From assembly GCA_003001795.1 (NCBI GenBank), contig PVNI01000005.1, forward strand, positions 306,979 to 370,978: a stretch of 64,000 nucleotides of DNA, given 5' to 3'. Of this stretch, positions 1-9,867 are shown piece after piece. The notes beneath the pieces were generated by a model that was given only the letters and a program-made list of their open reading frames with translations, had not been told where the DNA came from and ran no database searches. Numbering within the stretch: position 1 is the stretch's first letter; every line of letters begins with the position of its first letter. A program made the position numbers and the translations under genes. The stretch is from Actinomadura viridilutea (GTDB lineage Bacteria > Actinomycetota > Actinomycetes > Streptosporangiales > Streptosporangiaceae).

Positions 1-1563
<1,563 letters not shown>

Positions 1564-2060
1564 CGCTCGGCGCCTCCGCATGCCAGGACGGCCCTCGACG
1601 CGCCCGGCAGCCTCTCTCAGGCGCGGAAACGGCCGCCGGGCACGTCAGGGCAGTCTGAGGCACCTCTGAGAGCAGCAGGGCGTCCGCCGCTCTGATCGGC
1701 CTCCCGGTTCCCCGGGAGGCCGATCACGCGCGCCGTCCCGGAGACGCCTGACGGCTCGGGCGGCGATGTGGAGAAGCGACGTGTGTCGGGCCGTGGTGTC
1801 CGTTTAGGCGGGCAAGGTCTCATACCGCGCGCACACGCGGCGAAGACTCCTCTGTACCCGTGGGCCTCGTCCACGACGACGTAGCGCAGACTGCGCAGGA
1901 AGGGGCGGCCCGAGCGTCCTGCGAGCGCGGCGCGGCGGGGGCGGGCATCGCGGCGCGGACTCAGTCACGCAGGTCGTCCAGGGTGGGCGGCGGCCCGGCG
2001 ATCCGATCGCAGAGCGGCGACAGCAACGGACATACCGGACGATCAACCGGGTAGGCTGAG
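1564..2060. other. Gene-free stretch between acs and the nhaA leader
   Basis: Apart from the acs terminator I see no supported gene here. A minus-strand frame ending near 1961 reads through proline-rich sequence with no recognisable domain or convincing start, so I did not call it. Confidence 0.5.
1693..1726. terminator. Hairpin terminator after acs
   Basis: A perfect 15-bp inverted repeat (TGATCGGCCTCCCGG at 1693-1707 and its complement at 1712-1726) closes a 4-base loop 130 bases past the acs stop codon. There is no U tract, which is usual for high-GC actinomycetes. Confidence 0.75.
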
Positions 2061-2170
2061 CCCGGGTGTGCCGGGAAGTCTGGTCGGCGACGAGCCGATC
2101 TCGTGGCTTCCGTTCCGGCGGGGGACGGCATCGGCTCGCGAGACCGTGTCCGCCCGATCCCTCTCGGGAG
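2061..2170 (+). promoter_or_regulatory. Structured 5' leader of nhaA, possible riboswitch
   Basis: The region upstream of nhaA can fold into nested helices. GGAAG 2074-2078 pairs with CTTCC 2107-2111. Inside it, GGTCGGC 2082-2088 pairs with GCCGATC 2094-2100 (one G-T pair) around the loop GACGA. A separate hairpin, CCCGA 2153-2157 with TCGGG 2164-2168, overlaps the likely ribosome binding site GGGAG 2166-2170 and could hide it. Ion-sensing leader RNAs are known upstream of nhaA genes in other phyla; I cannot assign this one to a named class. Helix pairing is seen in the sequence, and regulation is inferred. Confidence 0.4.
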
Positions 2171-2174
2171 TGCC

Positions 2175-3416
2175 ATGCCGCGCCGCGCCGCCACGACCTG
2201 GCCGATCCGTCCGACCGTCCGCTACGCGCGCCATCTCGCCGAGGCCCTGCGCCTGGAGACCGTCGGCGGGATCATCATGCTGGCGGCGACGCTGGCGGCG
2301 CTGGTGTGGGCCAACTCCCCCTGGTCCGCGGCCTACACGCGGTTGCAGCACCTGGAGATCAGCCCGCCCTGGCTCGACCTCGGGCACATGGACCTGCAGC
2401 ACTGGGCGTCCGGCGGGCTGCTGGCGGTGTTCTTCTTCATCGCCGGGGTGGAGCTGCGGGAAGAGCTGACCTACGGGGAGCTGCGCAACCCGCGCGACGC
2501 GGCGCTGCCGGTGATCGCGGCCTGCGCGGGCGTGGCGCTGCCCGCGCTGATCTTCCTCGCGGTGAGCGCGGGGGAACCCGGGGCGGCCCGCGGCTGGGCG
2601 GTGCCGACCGCGACCGACATCGCGTTCGCCCTGGCCGTGCTGGCGGTGACGTTCTCGTCGTGCCCGGCGCCGCTGCGCGCGTTCCTGCTGACGCTCGCGG
2701 TGGTCGACGACCTCATCGCCATCACGATCATCGCGGTGTTCTACACCGAGCGCCTGGAGTGGGTGCCGCTTCTCGCCGGCGTCGCGCTGATCGCGGTGTA
2801 CGGGGCGTTGCAGCTGGCGGGCGTGCGCACGCCGTGGGTCTATGTCCCGCTGGCGGTCCTGGCCTGGTACTTCGTCCACAAGAGCGGCATCCACGCGACC
2901 GTCGCCGGGGTGGCGCTGGGCATGCTCACCTCCCCCAAGGAGAACTCGGACCCGGACAGGCCCACGAACGCGGAACGGGCCGACCACGTGCTGCGTCCGA
3001 TCTCGGCCGGGGTGTGCGTGCCGCTGTTCGCGTTCCTGTCGGCGGGGGTGACGCTGAACGGCGCCGCGCTCCACGACGTCGCCGCCGACCGCATCGCACT
3101 GGGGGTGATCGCCGGACTGGTGATCGGTAAATTCGTGGGCGTCCTCGGCGGAGCCTGGGCGGCCGTGCGGTTCGGCCTGGCGACGCTCGGGGAGGAGCTG
3201 CACTGGCGGGAGATCGCGGGTGTCGCGATGCTCGCCGGGGTCGGGTTCACCGTATCCCTGCTGATCGGCGGTTTGGCGTACACCGACCCGGCACAATTCG
3301 AAAGGGTGACGACAGCGGTCCTGATCGCGAGCCTTCTCGCCTCGGCGGGCGCGACGGTCGTCTTCCGGCGGCGGGTCCGGACGCGGGCGCGGGCCGCCGC
3401 CGCGTCGCCGGACTGA
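2175..3416 (+). CDS. nhaA: Na+/H+ antiporter NhaA
   Basis: NhaA exchanges internal Na+ or Li+ for external H+ across the cytoplasmic membrane, supporting pH and salt homeostasis. The 413-residue product has about twelve hydrophobic segments. The paired aspartates of the ion-binding site are visible in LAVVDDLIAITII, and the broken-helix region in VPTATDIAFALAV. I chose the ATG at 2175 because it follows GGGAG and gives the usual N-terminus before RYARHLAEALRLET; a GTG at 2103 would add 24 unlikely residues and would start inside the structured leader. The C-terminus ends in an Arg/Ala-rich cytoplasmic tail. The gene stands alone, so regulation probably acts through its leader. Confidence 0.93.
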   Translation: MPRRAATTWPIRPTVRYARHLAEALRLETVGGIIMLAATLAALVWANSPWSAAYTRLQHLEISPPWLDLGHMDLQHWASGGLLAVFFFIAGVELREELTYGELRNPRDAALPVIAACAGVALPALIFLAVSAGEPGAARGWAVPTATDIAFALAVLAVTFSSCPAPLRAFLLTLAVVDDLIAITIIAVFYTERLEWVPLLAGVALIAVYGALQLAGVRTPWVYVPLAVLAWYFVHKSGIHATVAGVALGMLTSPKENSDPDRPTNAERADHVLRPISAGVCVPLFAFLSAGVTLNGAALHDVAADRIALGVIAGLVIGKFVGVLGGAWAAVRFGLATLGEELHWREIAGVAMLAGVGFTVSLLIGGLAYTDPAQFERVTTAVLIASLLASAGATVVFRRRVRTRARAAAASPD

Positions 3417-3635
3417 TCGGGCAGACCGGCGGACGACGGCGACGGCCGAGCGGAGCCGTCCGCCCCCGACGGGCCGGCCGCGCGCCGGACGGACGGCGTC
3501 GACGGCGGCTTCGCCCGGGCGCGGACGCGGCCGGATCCGGACCGCGGTGGTCACGCCGGGTGGCCGAGGAGCCGCTCGGCTGCCAGGCTGGCGCGCAGCA
3601 GCCCTGGGAGCCGGGGCCTGGAAGGAGACAGCGAT

Positions 3636-4067
3636 ATGACCGACGCACTGCCGGGCGAGCGGATCGAGGACAAGTCCCTCGGTGAACTGGTCGCACTGGC
3701 GTCGAGCAACATCTCCACCCTGATCCGGGCCGAGATGGACCTGGCCAAGATGGAGCTCAAGGCCGACGCCAAGAAGGCCGCCCTGGGCGGGACGATGTTC
3801 GCGATCGCCGGGCTGATCGCCGGGGTGATCGTGATCCTGCTGTCCATCGCCGCGGCGTACGGCCTGGTCGCGCTGGGCGTGTGGCACTGGGCCGCGTTCC
3901 TCATCGTCGCGGGCGCGTACCTGCTGCTGGCCCTGGTGCTGATCGGCATCGGCTACCTGCGCATCCGCAAGATCGACGGGGCGCGCCGCACCCGTCGCAC
4001 GCTGCGCGACGACCTGACGATGCTGCGGCGCCGAGGAGGCTCCGACACCCCCGAGCTGACGGACTGA
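3636..4067 (+). CDS. Phage-holin-superfamily-III-type membrane protein
   Basis: The 143-residue protein has an amphipathic N-terminal helix (about residues 15-45), two strong transmembrane segments (about 50-80 and 85-112), and a basic arginine-rich cytoplasmic tail. This matches the actinobacterial holin-X/holin-III-like family, which is chromosomal and widely conserved and is named only by profile similarity to phage holins. The ATG follows a clear GGAG. It is separated by 7 bases from the following hydrolase gene, suggesting cotranscription. Its role is unknown; there are no phage genes nearby, so it should not be read as prophage evidence. Confidence 0.8.
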   Translation: MTDALPGERIEDKSLGELVALASSNISTLIRAEMDLAKMELKADAKKAALGGTMFAIAGLIAGVIVILLSIAAAYGLVALGVWHWAAFLIVAGAYLLLALVLIGIGYLRIRKIDGARRTRRTLRDDLTMLRRRGGSDTPELTD

Positions 4068-4074
4068 GCACGCC

Positions 4075-4992
4075 ATGCCCGGAAGCGACGGGTCGATCGT
4101 CGAGGTCGACGGCCCGTGGACGCACCGCGCGGTCAGCGCCGGCGGCACGCGCTTCCACGTGGTCGAGGCGGGCGAGGGCCCTCTGGTCCTGCTGCTGCAC
4201 GGCTTCCCGATGTTCTGGTGGTCCTGGCACCACCAGATGGTGTCGCTGCCGCGGGCGGGCTACCGGGCCGTGGCGGTGGACCTGCGCGGCTACGGCGGCA
4301 GCGACAAGCCGCCGCGCGGCTACGACCTGGTGACGCTGGCCGAGGACGCCGCGGGCCTGGTGCGCGCGCTCGGCGAGGCCAACGCGATCGTCGTCGGGCA
4401 CGACTGGGGCGGCCTGCTCGCCTGGACGATGGCCGTGTACCACCCCAAGGTCGTTCAGCGCCTGGCCGTGGTGGGCGCCCCACATCCGCTGCGGCTCCGG
4501 CAGGCGGTGCGCAGCGACCTGCGCGGGCAGGCGTGGGCGGCCCGGCACAGCTTCGGGTTCCAGCTGCCGGTGTGGCCGGAACGGCGGCTCGTCCGGGACG
4601 ACGCGGCGCTGGTGGGGCGGCTGCTGCACGAGTGGTCCGGGCCGGGCTGGCCCGACGAGCGCACCGAGCGTCTCGTCCGCAAGGCCGTGCAGATCCCCGG
4701 TGTGGCGCACTGCGCGCTGGAGTACCACCGGTGGTTCGTCCGCTCGCAGCCGCGACCGGACGGCATCCGCTACGCGGTTCGGATGCGCACCCCCATTCAG
4801 GCGCCCACGCTTCAGTTGCACGGCTCCCTTGACCGCTGCACCCTCCCCACCAGCGCGCAGGGTTCGGGACGCTATGTGATGGCGCCCTACCGCTGGAGGC
4901 TCATCGAAGGCGCCGGCCACTACCCCCATCAGGAGCGCCCGGAAACGTTCGACGCCCTCCTCACCGGCTGGCTCACCGACCCCGAATACTGA
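4075..4992 (+). CDS. Alpha/beta-fold hydrolase, epoxide-hydrolase-like
   Basis: The 305-residue product is a soluble alpha/beta hydrolase. The oxyanion-hole motif HGFPMFWW lies near residue 42, the nucleophile elbow GHDWGG (Asp nucleophile) near 107, and a C-terminal GAGHYPHQERPE supplies the catalytic histidine. An aspartate rather than serine in the GxDxG elbow is typical of epoxide hydrolases and haloalkane dehalogenases and argues against an ordinary esterase. HGSLD near 245 probably carries the third triad acid. It starts 7 bases after the holin-like gene and is probably in the same transcript. The natural substrate cannot be told from sequence. Confidence 0.85.
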   Translation: MPGSDGSIVEVDGPWTHRAVSAGGTRFHVVEAGEGPLVLLLHGFPMFWWSWHHQMVSLPRAGYRAVAVDLRGYGGSDKPPRGYDLVTLAEDAAGLVRALGEANAIVVGHDWGGLLAWTMAVYHPKVVQRLAVVGAPHPLRLRQAVRSDLRGQAWAARHSFGFQLPVWPERRLVRDDAALVGRLLHEWSGPGWPDERTERLVRKAVQIPGVAHCALEYHRWFVRSQPRPDGIRYAVRMRTPIQAPTLQLHGSLDRCTLPTSAQGSGRYVMAPYRWRLIEGAGHYPHQERPETFDALLTGWLTDPEY

Positions 4993-5067
4993 CCGCTGGA
5001 GTCGGGCCGTCCGCCCGCCGCGCAAGCGCCCCCGCTCCAGGCGGGCATGCTCGCGTACCGTGGAGGC

Positions 5068-5535
5068 ATGCGTGATCGGGACGAGGCGGGAAGGCCGCGC
5101 AACGCCCGCCCGCGCGACGCGTACGGGCGCCCCCTGCCCCGGGACGCCGTCGGGGTGCCGACGATGCCCGACGACCTGTCCCTCACCCCCGAAGAGGCGT
5201 TGGCTGAGGCGCAACGGCTGCTGGACGCCGACCGCCCCTTCCACGCGCACGAAGTGTTGGAGGCGGTCTGGAAGGCCGCCGAGGAGACCGAACGTGAACT
5301 GTGGCGCGGCCTGGCGCAGGTGGCCGTCGGCATCACTCACGTGCGGCGCGGCAACCCCCGCGGGGCCAGGACGCTGCTGACACGCGCCGCCGACCGCCTG
5401 GAACCGTACGCGGCCGATCCCCCGTATGGCGTCGACGTCGCCGGCGTCGTCCGCGAAGCCCGCTCACTGGCCGCAGCCCAGCCATTGGACGAAGGAGCCC
5501 GCATCACCCTGCGGCTCACCAACGACGCCCGGTAA
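5068..5535 (+). CDS. DUF309 domain protein
   Basis: This is a 155-residue cytoplasmic protein of the DUF309 family. The hallmark FHAHEVLEAVW helix lies near residue 60, followed by ELWRGLAQVAVGITH. The family folds as a helical bundle of unknown activity. The ATG at 5068 is preferred over 5047 because it gives the conserved MRDRDEAGRPRNARP N-terminus and because TACCGT at 5056-5061 sits 6 bases upstream, the pattern of a leaderless transcript. The GGAGG directly before the ATG is too close to act as a normal ribosome binding site. It converges with the MarP-like gene 21 bases downstream. Confidence 0.85.
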   Translation: MRDRDEAGRPRNARPRDAYGRPLPRDAVGVPTMPDDLSLTPEEALAEAQRLLDADRPFHAHEVLEAVWKAAEETERELWRGLAQVAVGITHVRRGNPRGARTLLTRAADRLEPYAADPPYGVDVAGVVREARSLAAAQPLDEGARITLRLTNDAR

Positions 5536-5556
5536 GCCCAGGCCCGCGAACGGGCG

Positions 5557-6753
5557 TCAGTCGGAGCAGCTCTGCGTGGACACGGGGACGGTGGCCCGGG
5601 CGCCCAAGCGGACGTCCGGGGCGACCTCCTCGGCGGTAAGGGCGTAGCCCGTGGCCGGCGTGTCCAAGGCCGCGGCGAAGATGACCCCGAACACGCGGCC
5701 GTCGGTCGACAGCAGCGGCCCCCCGGAGTTGCCGGGCTCCACCGTCCCGCGGATCGCGTAGATCTCGCGGCTCACCTGGCCCGCGTGGTAGATGTCGGGG
5801 CCCTTGGCGGTCTGCCGCGCACGGATGCGGGCGGAGCCGGTGGTGAACGGCTGGTTCTTGGGGAAGCCGGCGATGATGGCGTCGTCGAGCACCCGGGCGG
5901 GCCCGGCGAACTTCAGCGCGGGCGCCCGCAGCCCCGGCACGTACAGGACGGCGACGTCGCGCTTGGGGTCGTACAGCACCACCCGGCCGCGCGCGCTCTC
6001 GCCGTTCAGCAGCGAGATCGTGGACGGCCCGCGCGCGCCCGCCACCACGTGCGCGTTGGTCATCACCCGTTCGGGCGCGAACACGAACCCGGTTCCCTCG
6101 ATCTTGCGCTGGCACTGCGGGGCGACGCTGGTGACCTTGACGATGCTCTGCCGGGCGGCGCGCAGCGCCGGGGTCCGCAGGATCGCGTCGTTGGGCGGCG
6201 GCACCTCCGTCACCGACTCGCCGCCCAGCCCGTTGAACACCTGCGGGAACTCGCTGGCGGCCACGAACCGGCGGAAGGAGGCGAACCACGTCTGGGCCTG
6301 CTCGGGCATCACGTCGTTGACGCCCTTGAGGATCGACGAGCCGTTCACCTGCGTGCGCAGCGGCTTGAACTCCGACCGCGCCACCAGGCTGCCGAAGAAC
6401 CAGGCGACCAGCAGCAGCGACACGGCGCTGACCACCGCGCCCCCGGCGGCGTCGACGGCGCGCGCGTTCATCCCGGTGACCCGGTTGCGCAGCACGGCGC
6501 CCACGGACGACGCGATCAGCTGCCCGAGCGTCGCGGCCAGGAACGCGACCACGATCGCCAGCAGCGCCTGCTGGGCCGCGCCCTCCACCGCGGCCTCCGC
6601 GATCGGCGGCGCGACCAGGACGCCGACGACGCCGCCGCCCACGAACCCGGCGAAGCTCAGCAGGCTCACGATGAAGCCCTGCCGGTAGCCCGAGACCGCG
6701 AACAGCACGATCAGTACGAGCAGGATCGCATCGAGAATGTGGTCGCCCAGCAC
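5557..6753 (-). CDS. marP: MarP-like membrane-anchored serine protease (CvpA + trypsin-like)
   Basis: The 398-residue protein combines four N-terminal transmembrane helices of the CvpA type (about residues 1-165) with an extracytoplasmic chymotrypsin-fold protease. The triad is visible as NAHVV (His about 235), KRDVAVLYV (Asp about 266) and GNSGGPLL (Ser about 343). Cysteines near 208 (QCQRK) and at the C-terminus (QSCSD) could form the disulfide known in mycobacterial MarP, which is needed for acid and oxidative stress survival. The GTG start is preceded by TACGGT 6 bases upstream, a leaderless arrangement. Function in this host is inferred from the mycobacterial homologue. Confidence 0.9.
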   Translation of the reverse strand: MLGDHILDAILLVLIVLFAVSGYRQGFIVSLLSFAGFVGGGVVGVLVAPPIAEAAVEGAAQQALLAIVVAFLAATLGQLIASSVGAVLRNRVTGMNARAVDAAGGAVVSAVSLLLVAWFFGSLVARSEFKPLRTQVNGSSILKGVNDVMPEQAQTWFASFRRFVAASEFPQVFNGLGGESVTEVPPPNDAILRTPALRAARQSIVKVTSVAPQCQRKIEGTGFVFAPERVMTNAHVVAGARGPSTISLLNGESARGRVVLYDPKRDVAVLYVPGLRAPALKFAGPARVLDDAIIAGFPKNQPFTTGSARIRARQTAKGPDIYHAGQVSREIYAIRGTVEPGNSGGPLLSTDGRVFGVIFAAALDTPATGYALTAEEVAPDVRLGARATVPVSTQSCSD

Positions 6754-6974
6754 CGCTTCACCGTATAGCGCGCCGCCCCGTGTTCACGTCCCCTCCGTGT
6801 ACCAGATTCGGCACCGCCGCATAACCGCCTCGCACGATATGGAACGATCACCCGCCGTGCCCGAGCCGACCGCGGACCGCGTCGGTCCGCGCGCCGACGG
6901 GGCCCGGCCGGCGGACGGCGCCGGGACGGACCCCGCGCCGCACGGGGCGGTACGGACGGCCGGCGCCCGCCGGA

Positions 6975-7655
6975 TCAGCGGCGCGCCGCGCCGCGGCGGT
7001 CGCGGGCGGCCAGGTCCAGGACTTCGCGGGGGAGGTCTTCGACGCGGTCGGCGTCCCAGGGGCGCTCCCAGCCGCCCGCGCGCAGCACCTGGGTGAGCAG
7101 GGCGGCGGTGAAGCCCCACACGAGCATGCCGCTCACCCGGAAGGCGGGGCCCATGCGCAGCCCGCCCGGGTAGCGGACGGTCAGCCGGTTGGCGGGGTCG
7201 ACCAGGTCGGCGATGGGCACGCGGGCCACCGTGGCGACCTCTCCCGGGTGCCCCGGGGCGATCTCCGACGGCTCGCGCCACCAGGCCGCCACCGGGGTGA
7301 CGCGGTGGTTGCTGCGCGCCAGGTACAGCTCCGGCAGCGTGACCAGGACCTGCACGCCCGACGGCTCGACCCCGGCCTCCTCGTACGCCTCGCGCAGCGC
7401 CGCGCCGACCGGGCCGTCGTCGTCCGGGTCGATCCGGCCGCCGGGGAACGCGGGCTGCCCGGCGTGGTTGGTGAGCGTCGCGGCCCGCTCGGTGAGCAGG
7501 ATGTCCGGGCCGTGCGGCCCCTCCCCGAAAAGGATCAGCACCGCCGCGGTGCGCGCCGTCGCCACCGGGCGCATCATCGGCGGGACCGGCATCCGCGGCG
7601 CCTCGGCGACGAACCGGTCGAGCCATGCCGGACAGGGGACTGCGGTAGCGCTCAC
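6975..7655 (-). CDS. Nudix hydrolase, probable CoA pyrophosphatase
   Basis: The 226-residue protein carries a complete Nudix box beginning GGRIDPDDDG and ending REAYEEAGV near residue 100. Upstream, LTERAATLTNHAGQPAFPGG matches the extra signature of the CoA-specific NudL/NUDT7 group, which cuts CoA and its derivatives to phosphopantetheine and 3',5'-ADP. The start GTG follows GGGAGAGGC. It lies downstream of endonuclease III on the same strand with about 50 bases between, so the two may be cotranscribed. The coupling to repair is not known to be functional. Confidence 0.85.
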   Translation of the reverse strand: MSATAVPCPAWLDRFVAEAPRMPVPPMMRPVATARTAAVLILFGEGPHGPDILLTERAATLTNHAGQPAFPGGRIDPDDDGPVGAALREAYEEAGVEPSGVQVLVTLPELYLARSNHRVTPVAAWWREPSEIAPGHPGEVATVARVPIADLVDPANRLTVRYPGGLRMGPAFRVSGMLVWGFTAALLTQVLRAGGWERPWDADRVEDLPREVLDLAARDRRGAARR

Positions 7656-7707
7656 GCCTCTCCCAACCTGATCAGTACCTGATTCCTTCCCACCTTCGCA
7701 GCGGGGG

Positions 7708-8436
7708 TCAGGAGAAGGGGCCGGTTTTGACGAGCTTGCGGGCGGTCTCTTCGTCCGTCGGGCCCTCGCCGAAGGACGGGCACAGCCGCGCCACCGCGCA
7801 CGCGCCGCAGGCGGGCCGGCGCGCGTGGCAGACGCGGCGGCCGTGCCAGATCAGCCGGTGCGACAGCATCGTCCACTCCTTGCGCGGGATCAGCTCGCCG
7901 ACCTCGTGCTCGACCTTGACCGGGTCGGTCTCGCGCGTCCAGCCGAAGCGGCGGGCCAGCCGCCCGAAGTGGGTGTCGACGGTGATCCCGGGCACGTCGA
8001 AGGCGTTGCCGAGCACCACGTTGGCGGTCTTGCGGCCGACGCCCGGCAGGGTGACCAGCTCGTCCAGCGTGCGGGGCACCTCGCCGCCGAACCGGTCCCG
8101 CAGCTCGGCCGACAGGCCCATGACGGACCTGGTCTTGGCCCGGTAGAACCCCAGCGGCCGCAGGATCCGCTCGACGTCCTCGGGGTCGGCGGCGGCCAGG
8201 TCCTCGGGCGTCGGGTACTTGGCGAACAGCGCCGGGGTGGTCTGGTTGACCCGCGCGTCGGTCGTCTGCGCCGACAGCACGGTGGCGATCAGCAGCTGGA
8301 ACGGGCCGTCGAAGTTCAGCTCGCAGTGCGCGTCGGGATACTCTTCGGCCAGCACCCGGTTGATCTTGCGGGCCCGCCGGACGAGCGCCAGCCTCGTCTC
8401 CTGCGCCCGGCCCCCGCCGTCCTTGCCGCTCGCCAT
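7708..8436 (-). CDS. nth: Endonuclease III (DNA glycosylase/AP lyase)
   Basis: This bifunctional enzyme removes oxidised pyrimidines and cuts the abasic site in base excision repair. In the 242-residue product the helix-hairpin-helix reads [12 protein letters not shown] with the catalytic lysine at about 136, and the catalytic aspartate is in VDTHFGRL at about 154. The [4Fe-4S] ligands follow as C-X6-C-X2-C-X5-C ([17 protein letters not shown]). The chosen ATG at 8436 lies 7 bases after TACCCT (read on the minus strand), which fits a leaderless message and excludes the long in-frame upstream extension. It is divergent from crp. Confidence 0.93.
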   Translation of the reverse strand: MASGKDGGGRAQETRLALVRRARKINRVLAEEYPDAHCELNFDGPFQLLIATVLSAQTTDARVNQTTPALFAKYPTPEDLAAADPEDVERILRPLGFYRAKTRSVMGLSAELRDRFGGEVPRTLDELVTLPGVGRKTANVVLGNAFDVPGITVDTHFGRLARRFGWTRETDPVKVEHEVGELIPRKEWTMLSHRLIWHGRRVCHARRPACGACAVARLCPSFGEGPTDEETARKLVKTGPFS

Positions 8437-8845
8437 GCCGGCAAGGGTACGTCGTCGACGCGGCGTGGCGGCACGACCACGCACCCGCGCCGTCGGGCGC
8501 GTAGGGAACCGGCCCGCAGGAATCCGCGACACGGGAATCGCTGTTTGCGGTGGAGGACGGGCGTCTCCACCCCGCCGCGCCCCGGGCGTCCGCGACGCGG
8601 CGGCGCCCCAGAGGTCGCGGTCGCCCCGAGCCGACCGGGGATGACCGGCTTCGCGGCCGTGTGACCTGCCCTCACCGGCCGGTCCGTACACTTGGTGCGG
8701 GAAGGATCTGGCTGCACAGCGGGTCGGACCGGTCCAGCTCATCGCGGTGCCGGGGCGGATCCGGTACGTCGCGGCCCTGCCTTCACGTGCGCGGTGGGAC
8801 GTACGTCACACTATGCATGGAGTTGTTAGTAGGAGGAGAACCAGC
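8437..8845. other. nth-crp divergent intergenic region
   Basis: About 400 bases with no supported gene. It holds the leaderless nth promoter at the left and the crp promoter, palindrome and ribosome binding site at the right. TACACT at 8687-8692 is a second possible -10 box for crp with a long leader. Confidence 0.5.
8794..8811. promoter_or_regulatory. Palindrome upstream of crp, candidate operator
   Basis: GTGG-GACGTACGTC-ACAC is a near-perfect 18-bp palindrome whose inner ten bases are fully symmetric, with GTG and CAC arms. It lies 35 bases before the crp start. It does not match TGTGA-N6-TCACA exactly, so autoregulation by Crp is only a suggestion. Confidence 0.3.
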
Positions 8846-9532
8846 GTGACCGACCGCGACGTGGACGTATTGAGCAGAGCCCCTCTGTTCGAGGCGCTCG
8901 ACGAGCAGGGCGCCAAGGCGCTGCGCTCCAACGTGACCGAGGTGCGGCTGGCACGCGGCCAGACGCTCTTCAGCGAGGGCGAGACCGGCGACCGCCTGTA
9001 CGTCGTCCTCGAAGGCAAGATCAAGCTGACCCGCACCGCCCCGGACGGGCGGGAGAACCTGCTGAGCGTGCTCGGCCCCAGCGAGATGTTCGGCGAGCTG
9101 TCGCTGTTCGACCCGCGGCCGCGCACCGCCAGCGCCGTCGCGGTCACCGAGTGCCGTCTGGCCGGGCTCGGCCACGACGACCTGCGGCCCTGGCTGACCG
9201 GGCACCCCGAGGTGGCGGTGCAGCTGCTGCGCGCGCTGGCCCAGCGGCTGCGCAGGACCAACGACGTGATGGCCGACCTCGTCTTCACCGACGTGCCCGG
9301 CCGCGTCGCCAAGGCGCTGCTGGACCTGGCCGAGCGGTTCGGCCAGCCGTCCGAGCAGGGGCTGCACGTCCACCACGACCTCACCCAGGAGGAGCTGGCG
9401 CAGCTGGTCGGCGCGTCGCGGGAGACCGTCAACAAGGCCCTGGCCGACTTCGCCCAGCGCAACTGGCTCCGCATCGAGGCGCGCGCGGTGGTCATCCTCG
9501 ACATCGAACGTCTGCGCAAGCGCTCCAAGTGA
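8846..9532 (+). CDS. crp: Crp/Fnr-family global transcription regulator
   Basis: The 228-residue protein has an N-terminal cyclic-nucleotide-binding beta-roll (about 12-130; GELSLFDPRPRTASA is the phosphate-binding cassette) and a C-terminal winged helix (about 165-220) with recognition helix ASRETVNKALADF. It closely fits the actinomycete Crp that controls germination, development and antibiotic output in Streptomyces. The GTG at 8846 is chosen for the strong AGGAGGAG at 8831-8838; the longer frame from 8747 has no support. No iron-sulfur cysteine motif is present, so an Fnr role is unlikely. A hairpin terminator follows directly. Confidence 0.92.
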   Translation: MTDRDVDVLSRAPLFEALDEQGAKALRSNVTEVRLARGQTLFSEGETGDRLYVVLEGKIKLTRTAPDGRENLLSVLGPSEMFGELSLFDPRPRTASAVAVTECRLAGLGHDDLRPWLTGHPEVAVQLLRALAQRLRRTNDVMADLVFTDVPGRVAKALLDLAERFGQPSEQGLHVHHDLTQEELAQLVGASRETVNKALADFAQRNWLRIEARAVVILDIERLRKRSK

Positions 9533-9867
9533 GCGAGGACGGTCTTCCGCAGGATCACCACGCCCCCCGCCGGGACCTTGTGATCTTGCGGAAGGCGCCG
9601 GCCGTCCCCCTGGCTCCCCCTCCGGCACGTCCCAGTGGTCGGTGACGCGAGTCCACCGCTCCTTGTCGACGCCCCCTGCGCCTCACCATTCGGCCGAAGC
9701 CGCCGACGCCCGGCACCGCTCCCACGCCGCGGCGTCGCCCCCGCCCGACGCCCGGCCGCCGATCCGGGCCGTCGTCGGCCGCGTCGGCCCGCGGGTGTGA
9801 CGGCGTCCGCCGCGAGAGCCGAGCAAGCTACCGCACGGTCACGCAGCCTGTCGCCCGCCGCCCCGGT
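9533..9867. other. Gene-free stretch after crp
   Basis: It contains the crp terminator and then about 270 bases of GC-rich sequence in which I see no gene, repeat or motif. Confidence 0.5.
9544..9594. terminator. Long hairpin terminator after crp
   Basis: Arms 9544-9558 (CTTCCGCAGGATCAC) and 9580-9594 pair over 15 positions with one G-T wobble around a 21-base loop, 12 bases after the crp stop. Both arms are long enough to act in either direction. Confidence 0.7.

Noticed and set aside
1961..2194. Minus-strand 77-codon frame before nhaA
   Set aside because: It overlaps the structured leader of nhaA, begins in its 5' coding region and has no recognisable domain.
3636..4067. Holin-like gene as evidence of prophage
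   Set aside because: The family is chromosomal and common in actinomycetes, and no lysin, portal, capsid or integrase gene lies nearby.
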